This document shows, piece after piece, positions 14,101 to 29,100 of a DNA stretch of 64,000 nt (the first letter of the stretch is position 1; each line of letters starts with the position of its first letter). The translations under genes were made by a program, and so were the position numbers. Below the pieces are notes generated by a model. That model ran no database searches. It was not told the DNA's origin and was given only the letters and a program-made list of their open reading frames with translations. Origin of the DNA: Hybos culiciformis (Eukaryota; Arthropoda; Insecta; Diptera; Hybotidae); the NCBI GenBank assembly GCA_964007475.1, contig OZ023273.1, forward strand, positions 103,538,485 to 103,602,484, written 5' to 3'.

Positions 14101-17100
14101 TTGATTGAATAAAGCATCCTAAAATACTTGTAAAATGAAAACAAATAAACAAAAACGATTTTTAGTTTTTATTATAAATTTTTTGTTGTAAAAAGCGGTA
14201 AATATCTACTGAATGAAAATTATTAATTTCACTGAACTTCAATATTTGAAAACCAAGATATTGTTCATAATTTCCTTCGACAAAAAACAAAATAGATTCG
14301 TAAAAGTAAACGATTTATTACTTATATCGGAAATACAAGATCTATCAAAAAACTACACTATTTTTAAGTATATTTTCAATTCTCAGGAATGTAGGTATGC
14401 TCATGTTTATGTATAATTATGTATGTTAAAGTTATGATCAAAATAAAATACCTATTTAAATACTTTAAAACAATTTTTTTAAGTAAATTCAAAATAAAAA
14501 AAAATAAAATGAACAAAACATAATGCCAATTTCTTTAATCTTCTTAATTTGTCACATAAATGGTTCCAATTTCCTGTTGAGTCTTAAAGTTTTTACAATA
14601 ATTTAATTTAACACAAAAAAAAAAAAAAATAATAATAATAATAATAATAAACATAATGACCTTCAAAACGCCAAAATTATTTATGAGAAATGAAAAAATC
14701 TAAAAATATCCGAACAATACAAAGTAATATTGACAAAAAAAAAATATTTACATTTTATTGTCATGCATATAAGCTCTTAAGACAATGGTTCCCAACCTTT
14801 TGAAATATTTGTACCCCTTGATAATGATTTGAATCTTTACGTACCTCTATAAAAGAGTGCATACAGGTTATAACAAACGGAATAAAAAATTTTAACGCAC
14901 GTTGTGATTAGATACGCCTCGCTTTGTTAGCACCAACATTGATGCAGCATCATTGTTTCAAAATCACTGCGAGTTTTCATGTTATTTCTCAAGTCAATGG
15001 GTTCATCTTTTGCGTTATCATTATCAGTGTCAACAATCTTGTCTAATGAAATTGTGAAGGCGTTTCGAATCCAATTATCGACATTAAAAGTTGGAGGAAT
15101 GATACCATCAACATTTTTTTTGAAAATTTCGTTATGAGTTTTAATATTATTTAAAATACACACAATTATACACAATTCACAAAATTTTGGAAAGAAAATT
15201 AGATTTTGAAATTATGTGTAAGCCGTAAAAAGGATATACATATATTTTTTTCAATACGAACAATTCCACGTACCTCTCAGAATTGGTTAACGTACCCCCA
15301 AGGGGTCCATGGACCCCAGGTTGGGAATCTCTGTCTTAAGAAATTCATTTTTATACAAAAAAAAATAAGCTAAATTACATCGGTTATGCAACCACCTTCA
15401 TATTTTGATTTCAACATTTTTCTATTTCTTGTTTTGGTTTCAGAACGCAATTAATTATGCTTCAAAATGGCATTAAAAAAAAAAAACGCACGAAGCAGTC
15501 ATAGAACTGCTTACAGAAGTTTATACTTAAAGATTTAAAATATGAAATAACAGTGGCTACAAATGATAGGCTGCTGAGTACAAAATGTAAATTAAAATAT
15601 TTTACCCTCTACCAAAAAAACGCACAACGCGGCTAAAGAAGTATAAACTTCAAAAAAATTTTCGTATATTTTGCTCCGGCACGACCTAACCGTAGCTCCC
15701 CACCCAAAAATGTTTTTTCAAGTAATATTAATTTCACCGGAGCTACCTATTTTGAAAAAAAAAAAAAATTCGTATATTTTGCTCCGGCACGACCTAACCG
15801 TAGCTCCCCAGCCAAAAATTTTTTTTCAGGTAATATTAATTTCACCGGAGCTACCTATTTTGAAAAAAAAAAAATAAATTTTCGTATATTTTGCTCCGGC
15901 ACGACCTAACCGTAGCTCCCCACCCAAAAATTTTATTTCAAGTAATATTAATTTCACCGGAGCTACCTATTTTGAAAAAAAAAAAAAATTTCGTATATTT
16001 TGCTCCGGCACGACCTAACCGTAGCTCCCCACCCAAAATTTTTCGGCTGGTAATCTTAATTTCACCGGAGCTACCTATTAAAAAAAAAAAAAAAATTTCG
16101 TATATTTTGCTCCGGCTCGACCTAACCGTAGCTTTTTTTGCTTGTAATATTGGGCCCTATATATACATATATTTGAAATTAAAAAATATTGTCATTGGGA
16201 ATCGAACCAGGCACCTTCAGACTTACAGTCTGATGTTCTAGCCACTAAGCCATATTGTCCATATGATTTTTTTCTTAAATATAATAAAAAAATAAGTATT
16301 TTTATTCTAATTTTTCTGAGAAAAATGATGACGATTCTGAGAAAAATTCTATATGAAAATGGATTTTTACCCTCTACCAAAAATCATCAAACGTCGCTAA
16401 AGAAGTATAAACTTCAAAAAATAATGGGATGTTTTCATATTATCACCGGTGAATCAATCTTCCTTAGCTATAAATAAAATTTTGTCTTTGATCTTTAAAA
16501 CAAAATATAAAAATTACAAAATTAAGAAATTCCGACAAAATTATCTCATGATTCATTTAACTTTTTTAACAACAATAAATAGAAAATAGATCGTTAAAAA
16601 TAAAATAAATTGAATTATTTTTGCCAAAAAATTTAAATTAAAATTAAATTAATATTTACCTACTTCAAAAATTCTTCCCAAAATCATTGACACAAAGATA
16701 TTATTTTACCAATCCAGGTGAGATTAAAAAAAACACACGAAGCAGTCATAGGAACTGCCGGAAGAAGTTTATACTTAAAGCTTTAAACTATGAAATAACA
16801 ATGGCTACAAATAATGGACTGCTTTTGGACTGATGTACTGATTTTTATTTTAATTTACATTTTGTACTGAGCAGCCCATCATTTGTAGCCACTGTTATTT
16901 CATAGTTTAAAGCTTTTAAGTATTAACTTCCATCGGCAGTTTTTATGACAGTTTCGTGTGTTTTTTTTTTGCATATTTTAAGCAGGGAAGACCCTAACCA
17001 TAGCTCCCCATCCAAAATTTTTGGTCAGGTAATTCCACCCTCACATCCGCCCTCACTTCCACTATCACTTCCGACCTCACTTCCGCCCTCATTTCCGCCC

Positions 17101-20100
17101 TCACTTCCGTCCTCACGTCCACTTTCACTTCCGCCCTCACTTGCGCCCTCACTTGCACCCTCACTTCCGCCCTCACTTCCGCCCTCACTTCCGCCCTCAC
17201 TTCCGCCCTCACTTCCGCCCTCACTTCCGCCCTCACTTCCGCCCTCACTTCCAAACAATATTGATGTTATTTTATTTGAAAATAAAAAAAAAAAATATTC
17301 AAGCGCCAAAAATTTGGATACGAAACAAAAATATATATATGTATATAAAATTAATGTCATCGAGAAAGTCTGGGAATCTACAAATTGTTTTATGTTCAAT
17401 TTTTCTGTATTTTCTTGTACGCGTGCACACAAAATCGAAATATAATGAAATTAAAGGTAAGTATAAAATAGGTAAATGAATTCTACACTATAGAAAGTTT
17501 TTGATGTAAACTTACGTCGATTATCGATGGCAATTTATTACCTTCGATAATCAACGTAAATTTACATTAGAAAATAATTACATATTTTTGGTGTACACTA
17601 CATTACTCTATAAAAAAGTAATTTTACACCAAATTTTACGCCAAAATGTTGCGAAATTAATTCCAACAGAATAAATTTAAACATAAAGTCGTAATATTAA
17701 ACTAAAAATTACGCCAAAAAGTTGTAAATTTAATCCAAAGATTTAAATTTACACCAAAAAGTTGTAAATATTTTTATTAGAAAAAAGAAAAAATTTAATA
17801 ATTTTTTTTCTAAATTTTTTTTATTATTTTTTTTGAATTTTTTTATTTTATTTAATTTATTTAATTTATTTTTTTTTATTAATATTTATTTTATTGTTAA
17901 TATTTTTTTGTATTTTAATTTCTTCTTATTTAATTTTTCTTATGCCATCTTCGGGGTTCGAACCTCGCTATTTAGAATTGCAATCCAACATCTTGACCAC
18001 TCACGTCCACTTTCACTTCCGCGCTCACTTCCGCCCTCACTTCCGCCCTCAATTCCGCCTTCACTTCCGCCCTCACTTCCGCCCTCACATCCGCCCTCAC
18101 ATCCGCCCTCACTTCCGCCCTCACTTCCGCCCTCACTTCCGCCCTCACTTCCAACCTCTCTTCCGCCCTCACTTCCGCCCTCACTTCCGCCCTCACTACC
18201 GCCCTCACTTACGCCACACTTTCGCCCGCACTTCCACCCTCACTTCCGCCCTCACTTCCGCCCTCACTTCCGCCCTCACTTCCGCCCTCACTTCCGCCCT
18301 TACTTCCGTCCTCACTTTCGTCCTCACTTCGCCCTTACTTCCGTCCTCACTTCGCCCTCACTTCCGCCCTCACTTCTGCCTCACTTACGGCCTCACTTCC
18401 GCCTTAACTTCCGCCCTCCCGTCCGCCCTCCCTTCCGACCTCTCTTCAGCTTACTGCCGCCCTCACTTCCTTCCTTTTTTTGGACAGGTAATCTTTATTT
18501 CACCGAGCTACCTATTTTGAAAAAAAAAAAAAATTTTTTTGCATATTTTGTGTAGGCACGACCTAATAACTTCGCTACACTTCAGGTTACAAACACAGAA
18601 TTCCATGTTTTGCAGAAAAAAATGGGTTCGTTCTGTGTTTGGTACTTGGTTTGCCATATAAATTTTTTTTTTTTTTTTCCATGGTTTGAAAGTAGGTTCG
18701 ACACAAACCTAGAAATTTTACTACATAGTTTTATTGCATTTCAAAAAAAAAAAGGTATAACCTGTCAATTTGCAGAAAATTTACAGAAAAAATCATACTT
18801 TAAAATGCTTCGATATAAAAAAAATAATAATAAATTGTAGGTTGTCAAAAAAGAAAATAAATTAAAATATTTTTAAAAAAAAATTGAATATTATTTTTAT
18901 TTTCCATTTTTCTTTAAGGCTTAGTATGCTGACAAAAAAAAAGTAGTACGCTGTGGAAAAAAATGAGATTTTGCATATAAATTTTTTCTGCTGAAAAATG
19001 TTTGAAAATTTTTTTTTTTAGTTTTTGCTTTGTAGTACGCTGATAAAAAAAAAAATATGTTTACTGGGTGACAAAAAATCTATTTTGCAGCTGCTTTTTT
19101 GCAAATATTTTTCTACCCAGGAAGATAAATGATTGCAAAAACTTGACATTACAAAAAAAAGTTTGTTTGATTTGTTTATTATTGGGTTAGAATAAGAAAA
19201 AATTAGTAAAAATAATCAGTTGCTTGTGTCAAATAGTTGTCAAAATTTATCAAACATTTTTCAGATATTTTTCAGTGATATTTTTTGCAAGCATTTTTTT
19301 TTGACAGCGTACTAAGCCTAAATTAAAAAAATTCATTTTTTTTTTTTTAATTACGAAAAATTAAAATTTTGTTTTACAAAGAATTTTTTTTTAATTTTAC
19401 AAAGAATTTTTTTTTAATTTCAAACCAAACCATCTTTTATACCAGAGAAATGCATGAGTACACTTGTATTACAAATCACTCGTGAATACACTTGATTTAT
19501 TCAATATATGAATAGTTCAACTCAAAATAGAAACAAGTGTGAATATATGATTCATAATATTTTTTCAATACATTAGAATTGTATTGAGTTTTTTGTATCA
19601 AGTCAAATTTCTATTCGCAAGTATAGTGAATAGTGAAATATGTATTGCGTATATTGAATGCATTGGGTAATCTTCTAAGGAAATTTAATTTCCTAAAAAA
19701 AAATTAAATATTTCGTAAAAATTTCCTAAAAATTTCCTAAAAAAATTGTTAAAAATGTACCTATACTTAATTAGATAATATTTTTTTCATTCATACGTAT
19801 TGTTTTTATATTAGGCACTTGCTGCATTCATAGCATTCATAACAAAAACAAATCAACATCAAGTGGTATTGAGTAGATATTGTTGTTTTGCAAGTCAATG
19901 TAATATAAGTGTTTCTTATGTGCAAGTAGAATATGAATAGCTCATTTTTTTTTCTGTAATTGGTATTATTCTGTATTGAAATATTGCGAGTGATTTGTTT
20001 TTGTTTATGAATAGTATTACGCAGTTCTCTGTTTTATACCAAGAAATTCATGGTTGCTAACCTGAAGTGTAGCGAAGTTATAACCGTAGCTCCATGCCCA

Positions 20101-23100
20101 AAAATTTTTCGGCAGGTAATCTTTATTTCACCGGAGCACCTATTTTGAAAAAAAAATTTTTTTGTATATTTTGAGCCGGCACGACCTAACCGTAGCTCCC
20201 TGCCCAAAAATTTTTCGGCAGGTAATCTTTATTTCACCGGACCTACCTATTTTGAAAAATAAATTTTAGTTTTTAAATAATTTGTAAACGAAAGATTTTT
20301 AAAAAATAATTTGAATTTAAATTTTTCGCGCCAAATTATTTTGTTTTTATAAATGACAAATAATTATTTAACTTCCTAATTTGTAAACGAATGATTTTTA
20401 AAAAATAATTTGGATTTAAATTTGTCGCGCCAAATTATTTTGTTTTTATAAATAACAAATGATTATTGAGTGGACTTATTTTTTTGAGTATTCAAACGGT
20501 ACAGCATGTCGCTTTTTTCTCGACCTCAAAATACGAATGAGTACAATAATTTTTACCCCCTACAGAATTACTCAATTCATACAACGCGCCTAAAGAAGTA
20601 TAAACTTAAAAAAAAAACAAAAAAAAAGGGGTTTCATTCCTCAATGTCGACCAAAGTGGCGCCAAATATTATATGCCTAATTATGAAATATTTTTTTGTA
20701 AATTTCTTTTTAATAAGAACAGTAAATGTACTCACCGAAAAGTCCACCAGATGTTGAAACACATTGTGTTTAACCAAAAAAATGCCGCCAATAATGAAAA
20801 ATGCTGAAAATAAAATTAAAAAATTTATTAAAAATTTTATTTATGGAAATAATCAAAAAAAATTTTTTTTTATAATTCAAAGTACTGATTCATATAAAAT
20901 AACTGAAATTTTGTGAAAAATTCTGATTAATTTTTATTTAATGTATTAAGACTTCGAAACGAATTATGAATTCTTAAAATTTTAAACTTTAATGCATTTA
21001 ATTGAAAGAAAATTTGTTTATTCCTGACAGACCTAATTTATAGAATATAAAATTACATTGCAATTAATGTGGTATAATAATGATAAATCTTAGTAAATTA
21101 AAAATATTTAGCTAATAAAAAATTTATCGATATAGAAACCGTTTTGTAGCCCAAAAACATTAATGCGAACCTTTTAGTGTATAGTAGTGTAGTAGAAAAA
21201 TTATTTATAGTTTTTTGTTCGAAATTGAATATAGTGATTGTTCTACCTGCCATAATATTGATACTTTTCGAGCATGAATTTTATGATATATCTCATTCCT
21301 AAATCAAGGTATACATAAATATGGCCTATCTCTTATTAAAATGATAGGATTTCGTAAAAAAAAATATCATCATGACCACAGTAAAGAAATTAAATTTTCT
21401 TTTTCTTGTTTTTACATACAGTTTTATTGTTTGTTTCTATAAAAGCTAATAATTTGACACAGATTTAATAAAAAAAAAAATTGAATAGAAATTTAATTAG
21501 TGTTCTCTAATGAGTGTAATTTAATAAAAAAAAATGTATATATTATGCTAGAGATAGAGTCGACGTAATTCACGCGCGTGTACGCACGTAAAAAATCAAA
21601 TTGTATGAAAATGTATGAGACCAGCTATACGCAACGACGTAAAACGTAGCTTACGCGCGTAAAAGTTGAAATATTTTAACTTTCCCAGTATTTTACGCCG
21701 TACATTGTGGAAATCATTTGTTTATAATTGTGTTGTTTATTTTGTTGTAATTAGAAAAAAAAATTGTGTTGTTTATTTTGTTGTATTTAGAAAAAAAAAA
21801 TTTTACAAACAAATAATTATTTAATAAAATAAAAAAGTTCATAAATATAATTATATTCAAAAATAAAAATTAAATAATTATTTATTGCAAATTTATTAAA
21901 ATTGTTTATGTTTTATTAAGTTATAAATAAATTAAAAAGCATTATAAAAATATTACAAACAGAATCCATTTTATTTTTCTAATTTAATTTTTCTCTTTTT
22001 CTCTTTTGTTTTTCGCATGTGAACGGCGTTGAGCATAACAGGTAAAAAAAACAGTTTTTTTTTATTTTTTTTACGCACGCATACGCGCGTGAATTACGTC
22101 GACTCTATCTCTAGCATTAAAAAAAAGCGCGGCGATACTTCAACATTTTTTAAATTTCTTTCTTCTACACAACATTGAATTTTGAAATACATAAGAATTT
22201 TTGCATTTTTTTTTGTTTTTTGTTAATAAAAATAAAAATAATCATAAACTTAAATAAAAAAATAATATCAAAACATATTTCGCAAGCTATTATATATGTC
22301 TACAATTTTTTTTTGTTTTTTATTTTCTTTAAAAAAAAAAAAATAATATCTAATTTTCTTTTTCTGCATGACTACACTTTTCTCTGCAGGCAAATTGTCT
22401 AAAAAAAAATATAGAGAAATGAGTGAAATTTATTTTTTTTAATAGCATTAAATAAAGATTAAAAAATTCTTACTTATAAAACATACTATACGTAAGTATA
22501 TAAATAAAAAAATAATAAGAAACAATAAAGAAACTAGTCTGCCAATTGTCTACTGAACATTTTTTCTCGATTTTTCTTCAAATATTTTTATTAAGTAAGT
22601 AAAAGTATTTTTAATTTTCTCAACTTTCAAAAAAAACAATATTGATGTTATTTTATTTGAAAATAAAAAAAAAAATATTCAAGCGCCAAAAATTTGGATA
22701 CGAAACAAAATATATATATGTATATAAAATTAATGTCATCGAGAAAGTCTGGGAATCTACAAATTGTTTCATGTTCAATTTTTCTGTATTTTCTTGTACG
22801 CGTGCACACAAAATCGAAATATAATGAAATTAAAGGTAAGTATAAAATAGGTAAATGAATTCTAAGCATGTACAAATGAATTTTAAGGCATTTACTTTAA
22901 GTAGTTCAGGACGACATATGACGACATAATAAAGTAAAAGTAGCTTATTTAAAAATTAAGTTATTATGTTTTAACATCTTGCAAAAAAAAATAACAGAAT
23001 GAAAAACATAAAAATTCAGATGAAAAACATAAAAATTTCAACTTGATTTCACAACAAAACAAAATTTTAAAAAAAAATCTTTTAAACTTCATTTCATAAG

Positions 23101-26100
23101 AAACCCAAAATTAAAAAATACTTATGCGTATAGGTATACTTGCTTACCTTTTTTTAACAATCATACACACAGTGTCTGATCTGTCATGCAATAAGTCGAC
23201 GGGGGTTGGACATTTGTCCGTGGGACATTTGTCCGCGGGACATTTGTCTGCGATTTGTTTTTGTATCGCGGACATAAAAATGACATTTGTCCGCGATTCG
23301 AAATGTCTTTTGTCCGCGATAAAAATTAATCGCGGACAAATGACATTTTTCAAAATGACATTTGTCCGCTAAAAAATTTAAAAATCAATCGCGGATAAAT
23401 GACGTTTTGCAAAATGACATTTGCCCGCTAAAAATTTAAAATATCAATCGCTGACAAATGACATTTTGCCAAATGACATTTGTCCGCTAAATATTAAAAA
23501 AATCAATCGCCTCTGGGGGCTTCTACCCCTATGGGGGCCACTACCCCTCTTTCCTTTTCCAAGCTTCAGCAGATTACTGAGTGGTTCACGTAATCTGCAG
23601 ATTACTGAGTGGTTCACGTAATCTGCAGTATCTCCAAAATTTAAAAATCAATCGCGGACAAATGACATTTGTCCGCTAAAAAAACTAAAATATCAATCGC
23701 GTACAAATGACATTTTGCAAAATGACATTTGTCCGCAAAAAAAACCAAAAAAATTAATCGCGGACAAATGACATTTATCAAAATGACATTTGTTCGCTAA
23801 AAAAACTAAAAAATCAATCACGAACAAATGACATTTTGCAAAATGACATTTGTCCGCTAAAAATTCAAAATTTCAATCGCGGACAAATGACATTTTGCAA
23901 AATGTCATTTGTCCGCTAATTTTGAGACTTTTGTCCGCGGCGGATAAATGTCATTTTACAATCGCTGACAAATGACATTTTGCAAAATGAGATTTGTCCG
24001 CGAAGTTTTCCATACAAATTTCATCGCGGACAAATGTCCCGCGGACAAATGTTCCGCGGACAAATGTCACGGCGCCTACGTCGACTATATAAATACTTAA
24101 TTTTGTTTCTAAACATTCTTAAATTTTTTTTATACAAAACACTCTAACATTGTTTTATGCAAAAAAAAAAAAAAAAAACAATTTAACGATGAATTTCAAA
24201 AATATAATAAATATTATTTGCCAAATGATGAATGACTATTAATATGCAATCCATGTTGTGGGAATTTTCAAAAGTATTTCATTACAAACAACCCTAAAGT
24301 ATATTTTCTTTTCTTTCAACTTGATATAAAAAAAAAGGGATAAGAAGTACATTTCAAAATGACAAAACTTTGGGGGTGATGAAATTTCATGTCGAAAAAT
24401 AATGAAACATAACATATATAAATAATAAATAAAAGAATCTACAGGATTGGTGGTAGCAGTATCAATCCATTTAAGTTATGCACAATTTTTGGATTTATAA
24501 CTATGTAAAAGTATATAAGTATTTCGGAAAAACATTGAACAATTAAGAAATCATTCCACTCAGACGAATGAATATACTTAATATAATAAAAAAAAATTTG
24601 TTGTGTTCTTGGAATGAAATATAATTGGAAATGAATTAGTTTTAATGGCCCTTTTAGCTGAAGTTTGTTACGTTCTTCTTAATAAACAGGACAAAAATTT
24701 CCACAAACCAAAGCCCAAAAACAATTCTCAAATAAGAATTGTTAAGTCTAACTGATTGTACGGCATATTAATATGTATAAAAAGAATTATATTATCATTT
24801 CACGCTTGAATTCTAAGATAAAATAAAAATATAAAGTTATCCAACTTTTGATTCAAAAAAAATTGTATAATAAATTTAAAATAACTAACATGAATTAAAA
24901 AGTAAACAAAACATTTTTTTTTTAGGTTTATTATTGGTTTATTAAACATTTATTTTTCATTTAATTTCATTATTCAAAATAAACCTTGAAGCAAACAAAA
25001 TTTAATTAAATAAATTTCAGAAAGACAAAAAATATATTTATTTAATGTTATTTCATGAAAAAATGAATTAAACCAAGAATGAAACATAAATCTTTATGAA
25101 TAAAAAAAAAGGCAAAAAAGCATTGAAGCGCCAAATCATTTTTCATTGGGCTTATAACTTCAAATAGTTACATACAATAATATTTTTACTTAACTTTGAC
25201 TTTGATAATATTTTTTTTTTTATTTGAACATCATTTTGAATGAATGAACGAATGTTCGGATAAATAGAAACTATATAAATAAATATAAAATGTTGACAAT
25301 GTCAACCAAAATTTAAAAGGAAGCCGCTCTTGATTAACAAGAACAAAAACTTTAATTAAATGATCTTTTTATCTCATTTTTGTTTTCTGAACGATTATTT
25401 ATATTTGAAAAATAATAAAATATTAGATAGACAAACAATGCAAAAATGTTCATGAAGAGGATACCACCCTGTAGATGTCTGCGCAATAGATTTTTATTTT
25501 GTAGGACGACTCATATCAAACAAAATAAAAACTAATTTCAAATAAAGTTAATTAGAAAATAAGTATAAATATACAATTATTTACTTAATAATATACTTAT
25601 CAAGAGTAAACATATATATTAACAAGAACAAAACGTTAATGATCAATTTAGGTCAGGCACTCAATCAGGCATAAACTTGAGTTTGTAGATACTTACTGAT
25701 ACATTAGTTGAATCTCAGTACCAACTCAGCACATTTTTAAAGATTTTTTTCATCATAATTTTTTTTCAGTTTTCAATGAAAAACTTACAATAGTTAAGTA
25801 TTTGGAACTTTTAAATATATATACATACATTACATAAATAGATAAATACTTAGTGTATTTTTTTACTTCAATTTTAGGATGTGTATTATGGCACAGACCG
25901 GCCTGGAATGTGTTATGCAGGAATAGTTTCTTCGCCTATTGGGCGACCTTCCTTCCACCGGCCGGGATTTCCACACATTCTGTGTGTGACATAATACACT
26001 TCCTAATATTATTATTTACCTTTCAAGAGAAAAAAAATACACAAAACTGTAGAATCAGTAGTTTGTGCCTCGGTTGACAGTTTGTAATAAATAAGTAAAT

Positions 26101-29100
26101 ATCAAAAATTTATGATTTTTCTCCTTTTTTCTTTTTTTGCTTTTAAGAGGAGTTAGCATCATAATGAGGAAAAAAGTGACTAATAAATACAAATACCTAC
26201 ATAGTGATAGATAATATTATGAGATTAGAAACTGCTTGAAATATTCATAAGTGTATTATAAGTATAGAAATAAAATTAAGCAACCATAAATGTTTCATAA
26301 TTTTCACTTTTACACTTCAAATTAGATTATGTATTTTCTTTCTAAAAAAGTATTATAGAGTTGAAATAAAATTAAATGAAATTGAAATATTTTTAAAAAA
26401 TCTCAGGAATTTGGTGATTAATGAATTAGTTGATATTTTTTTTCGTATTATAGCTTTGACTAAAATTATAGAAATAGTTACTCATATATATTCATAAACA
26501 ACCTATAATCGCCAAAAATAATATTCTCTATTTCATTAGACGGAAAACAAGAGTGCAATATATAACTGAACTTCATCGAAATAAAATTTGAGAATAGGCC
26601 TATAAAAATATTATGCAAAATTTGCAATAATTTGCAAATTTTTACTAAATCATGCATACATTTTTATAATAAACCCCTGATCAAATCGAATTATATTTCT
26701 TACTTCCATTACACGATTAAAAATATGACCTTAAAAAAGTAATAAAGTAACGTCCTATTAATTGTTAAAAAAAAAGAGATAAAAATATTTTGCTAAAGGC
26801 AGTTTAACTTAAAAAAAAAACAGGGTCATGAATAAACATAAATATAAGTTAACGCAGGAATTACAATTTTAATTCGAATATGCGTTTCTTTTTATTTTCA
26901 TTATTCTGAATATAATTTTTTGAGTTTATTCCATGATTTATTACGATTTAATTTGGCGTTAGTTTTACATAAAAAAATGTGAAGTATCTGTCATATCCAT
27001 TTTTTTTTTTTAATTTTTCTATATATATAAAAGAATTCCATCTAGCAAAAGAATTCCAAAAATTTAATTACATTTTTTTATTTTTATTATAAGCATTTAA
27101 ATTGATATTATAGCTTATACATGTACAATATTTAATGTTAAAGTTAAAATCTAATAGCTTACCTAGTAGCTTACATAATATTATATTCCAATACTCCTAT
27201 AAGTCGAGATATAAGTGTTAGGAATAGATCAATAAAATAAAAACGATTGAATTAGTAAAGTAGATAATTTTGACTACTTATATTTTAAAATATTGCTTGG
27301 CTAGTCTGTTTAAAATATTATAGAAAGTAACGAGGTAAACTAATACAATACTGTCTTTACTTTATTATTAGAAATAGTACTTTTTTAGCATGAACAAACT
27401 GAAGTTTGCAACTTTTCCAAGCATAAAAAATTCTAAATTATTTCACAGAACAGTCTTCTTAAGATCTTTCCTCAAATTTTGAAATTTATTTTCGATTTCG
27501 ACTGATTGTAGTTTTAATACTAATTTCCAACATAAATTTCAAAATAACATATTTTGAAGTCACAAAAATCATTTAATAATAAAAATATTTTTTATGATAG
27601 TTCACTGAATCTTTTTTTATTTTAGAATATTATACTATGCAGAACGATGTAATTCAATGCTACGTTATAATTTATAACGTATAATGAAGACAAATCAAGT
27701 CACCGGAAAAGTGCTCTTAATTTTCTTTAAGTTCATTCAAGTTCATCATATTTAAGAAAATTATTAATACTTTCTTTTCGAAAAAAAAAATACATAATTT
27801 ACTTTTCTTACACACATTTTATATGACACTTACAGAATAAAAACAAAAAAACTTAAGAGCATAGAGCAGCATAGAGCAATAAATATATAATACAAAAAAA
27901 AAAGGATTTAAAAATATAAATAGTGTGGTATATAAAGGGTTCTTGTACATGCCGAGACCAATAAAATCAAATAAAAAGAAAATGTAATCTTAAGTACATT
28001 ACATATTACAAGTACATTTTTATTTTTTTATTTTTCCTTTTTTCAACTTAATCTCTTTTCGTTTTTGTTTCACTTTTTGTTTTTCAAATATAAATTATGG
28101 TTTTTCAACAATTACCTTTTTAAGTAATATTTTTTGCAGCATAAAGTTAGGTATATTTACATTCACTATCGCGTTTTATATTATATTTATAGAATATAAA
28201 AGAAAAAAGGTTTTAATAAAAAGAAAACCCGTTGAAAAATTACAGATGAAAAAATATATTTTCTTTTTCAATATATACTTACGTAGGTATATAATTTTGA
28301 ACCGAAAAAACAATAGATGATAAATGCATTTATACCTAAGTATAAATGAAAAGAAAAAAAACGTTCAAAATGAATCTACGGCAAATTTCCTGATTTATAC
28401 TGACATTTTATTTCACCTTCTAACAGTCTTAATTTATATTCTCTTTGCAAGGTTTTTCGTGCACTAGTATGGCAGCCTTAGAATTGATCTTTAATTTGTT
28501 TTAAATAAAAACTTAAATAATGGCTTTTTTGAATTAAGAGAGATTATATATAACTATTCCTATCTGTACCCAACATTGGAACAAATTTTTATAACAAAAA
28601 AGATATACTTAGCGATTACCCAGCTAAGGTTTGCATCGAGGCCTTAATTGAAATATAACTTATTATTTAACCCTTTCGACCTCCTGGGATATATATATAT
28701 ATTACAGAGAATATAATTTTAATACTACTGGGATATTTTGAAACCAATTTCTGTTTTTATGATGCAATTTCAGTGTTTTATTTTTATATTTGAATTTGAA
28801 ATTTTTGCCGTAAGAATTATTTGTATATTTCTGTCGGTTTTGATCTAAAAATTGGAACGTGCCTAATCACTTCGGATAAATTTCTTATATTTAAGTATTG
28901 TACAACTATTAATAATTCAAAAGTGATAATATTCTAATTACTAGGGACAAGAAGAACCATAATACATTATAAAAAGTAAGTATTTCAAAAAAATTACGAA
29001 AATCAAGCTATTTTTTACTTTTGGGATTATTTGTCCCAACAGTATTTTATGGATTGTTTGATTAGGATTATTTGTCCCAACGGTACTTTATGGACTGTTT

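Larger units (their letters stand above)
18567..20080. mobile_element. PIF/Harbinger-like element, interrupted by two smaller elements
   Basis: Inverted ends TAACTTCGCTACACTTCAGG at both sides, flanked by TAA (18564-18566, 20081-20083). It splits a 110-bp-family unit: the left flank ends CACGACCTAA and the right flank resumes TAACCGTAGCTCC, while sister units (15680, 16012) read CGACCTAACCGTAG uninterrupted. Inside are a 401-bp element with TAA TSD (18918-19318) and a hAT-type element (19443-20031). No transposase gene remains. Confidence 0.85.

Noticed and set aside
16994..18555. Long open frames encoding GSEG, VRAE, PSLP or FRPH repeats
   Set aside because: A 12-bp unit keeps all frames open on both strands; no start context, no domain, pure minisatellite.
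15478..20610. Helitron explanation for the recurring module group
   Set aside because: No TC start and CTRR end with a 3' hairpin could be located, and no Rep/helicase coding sequence was seen.
20506..20757. Plus-strand open frame of 83 codons
   Set aside because: Overlaps antisense with the TM3 exon and a SINE-tail module; no protein resemblance.
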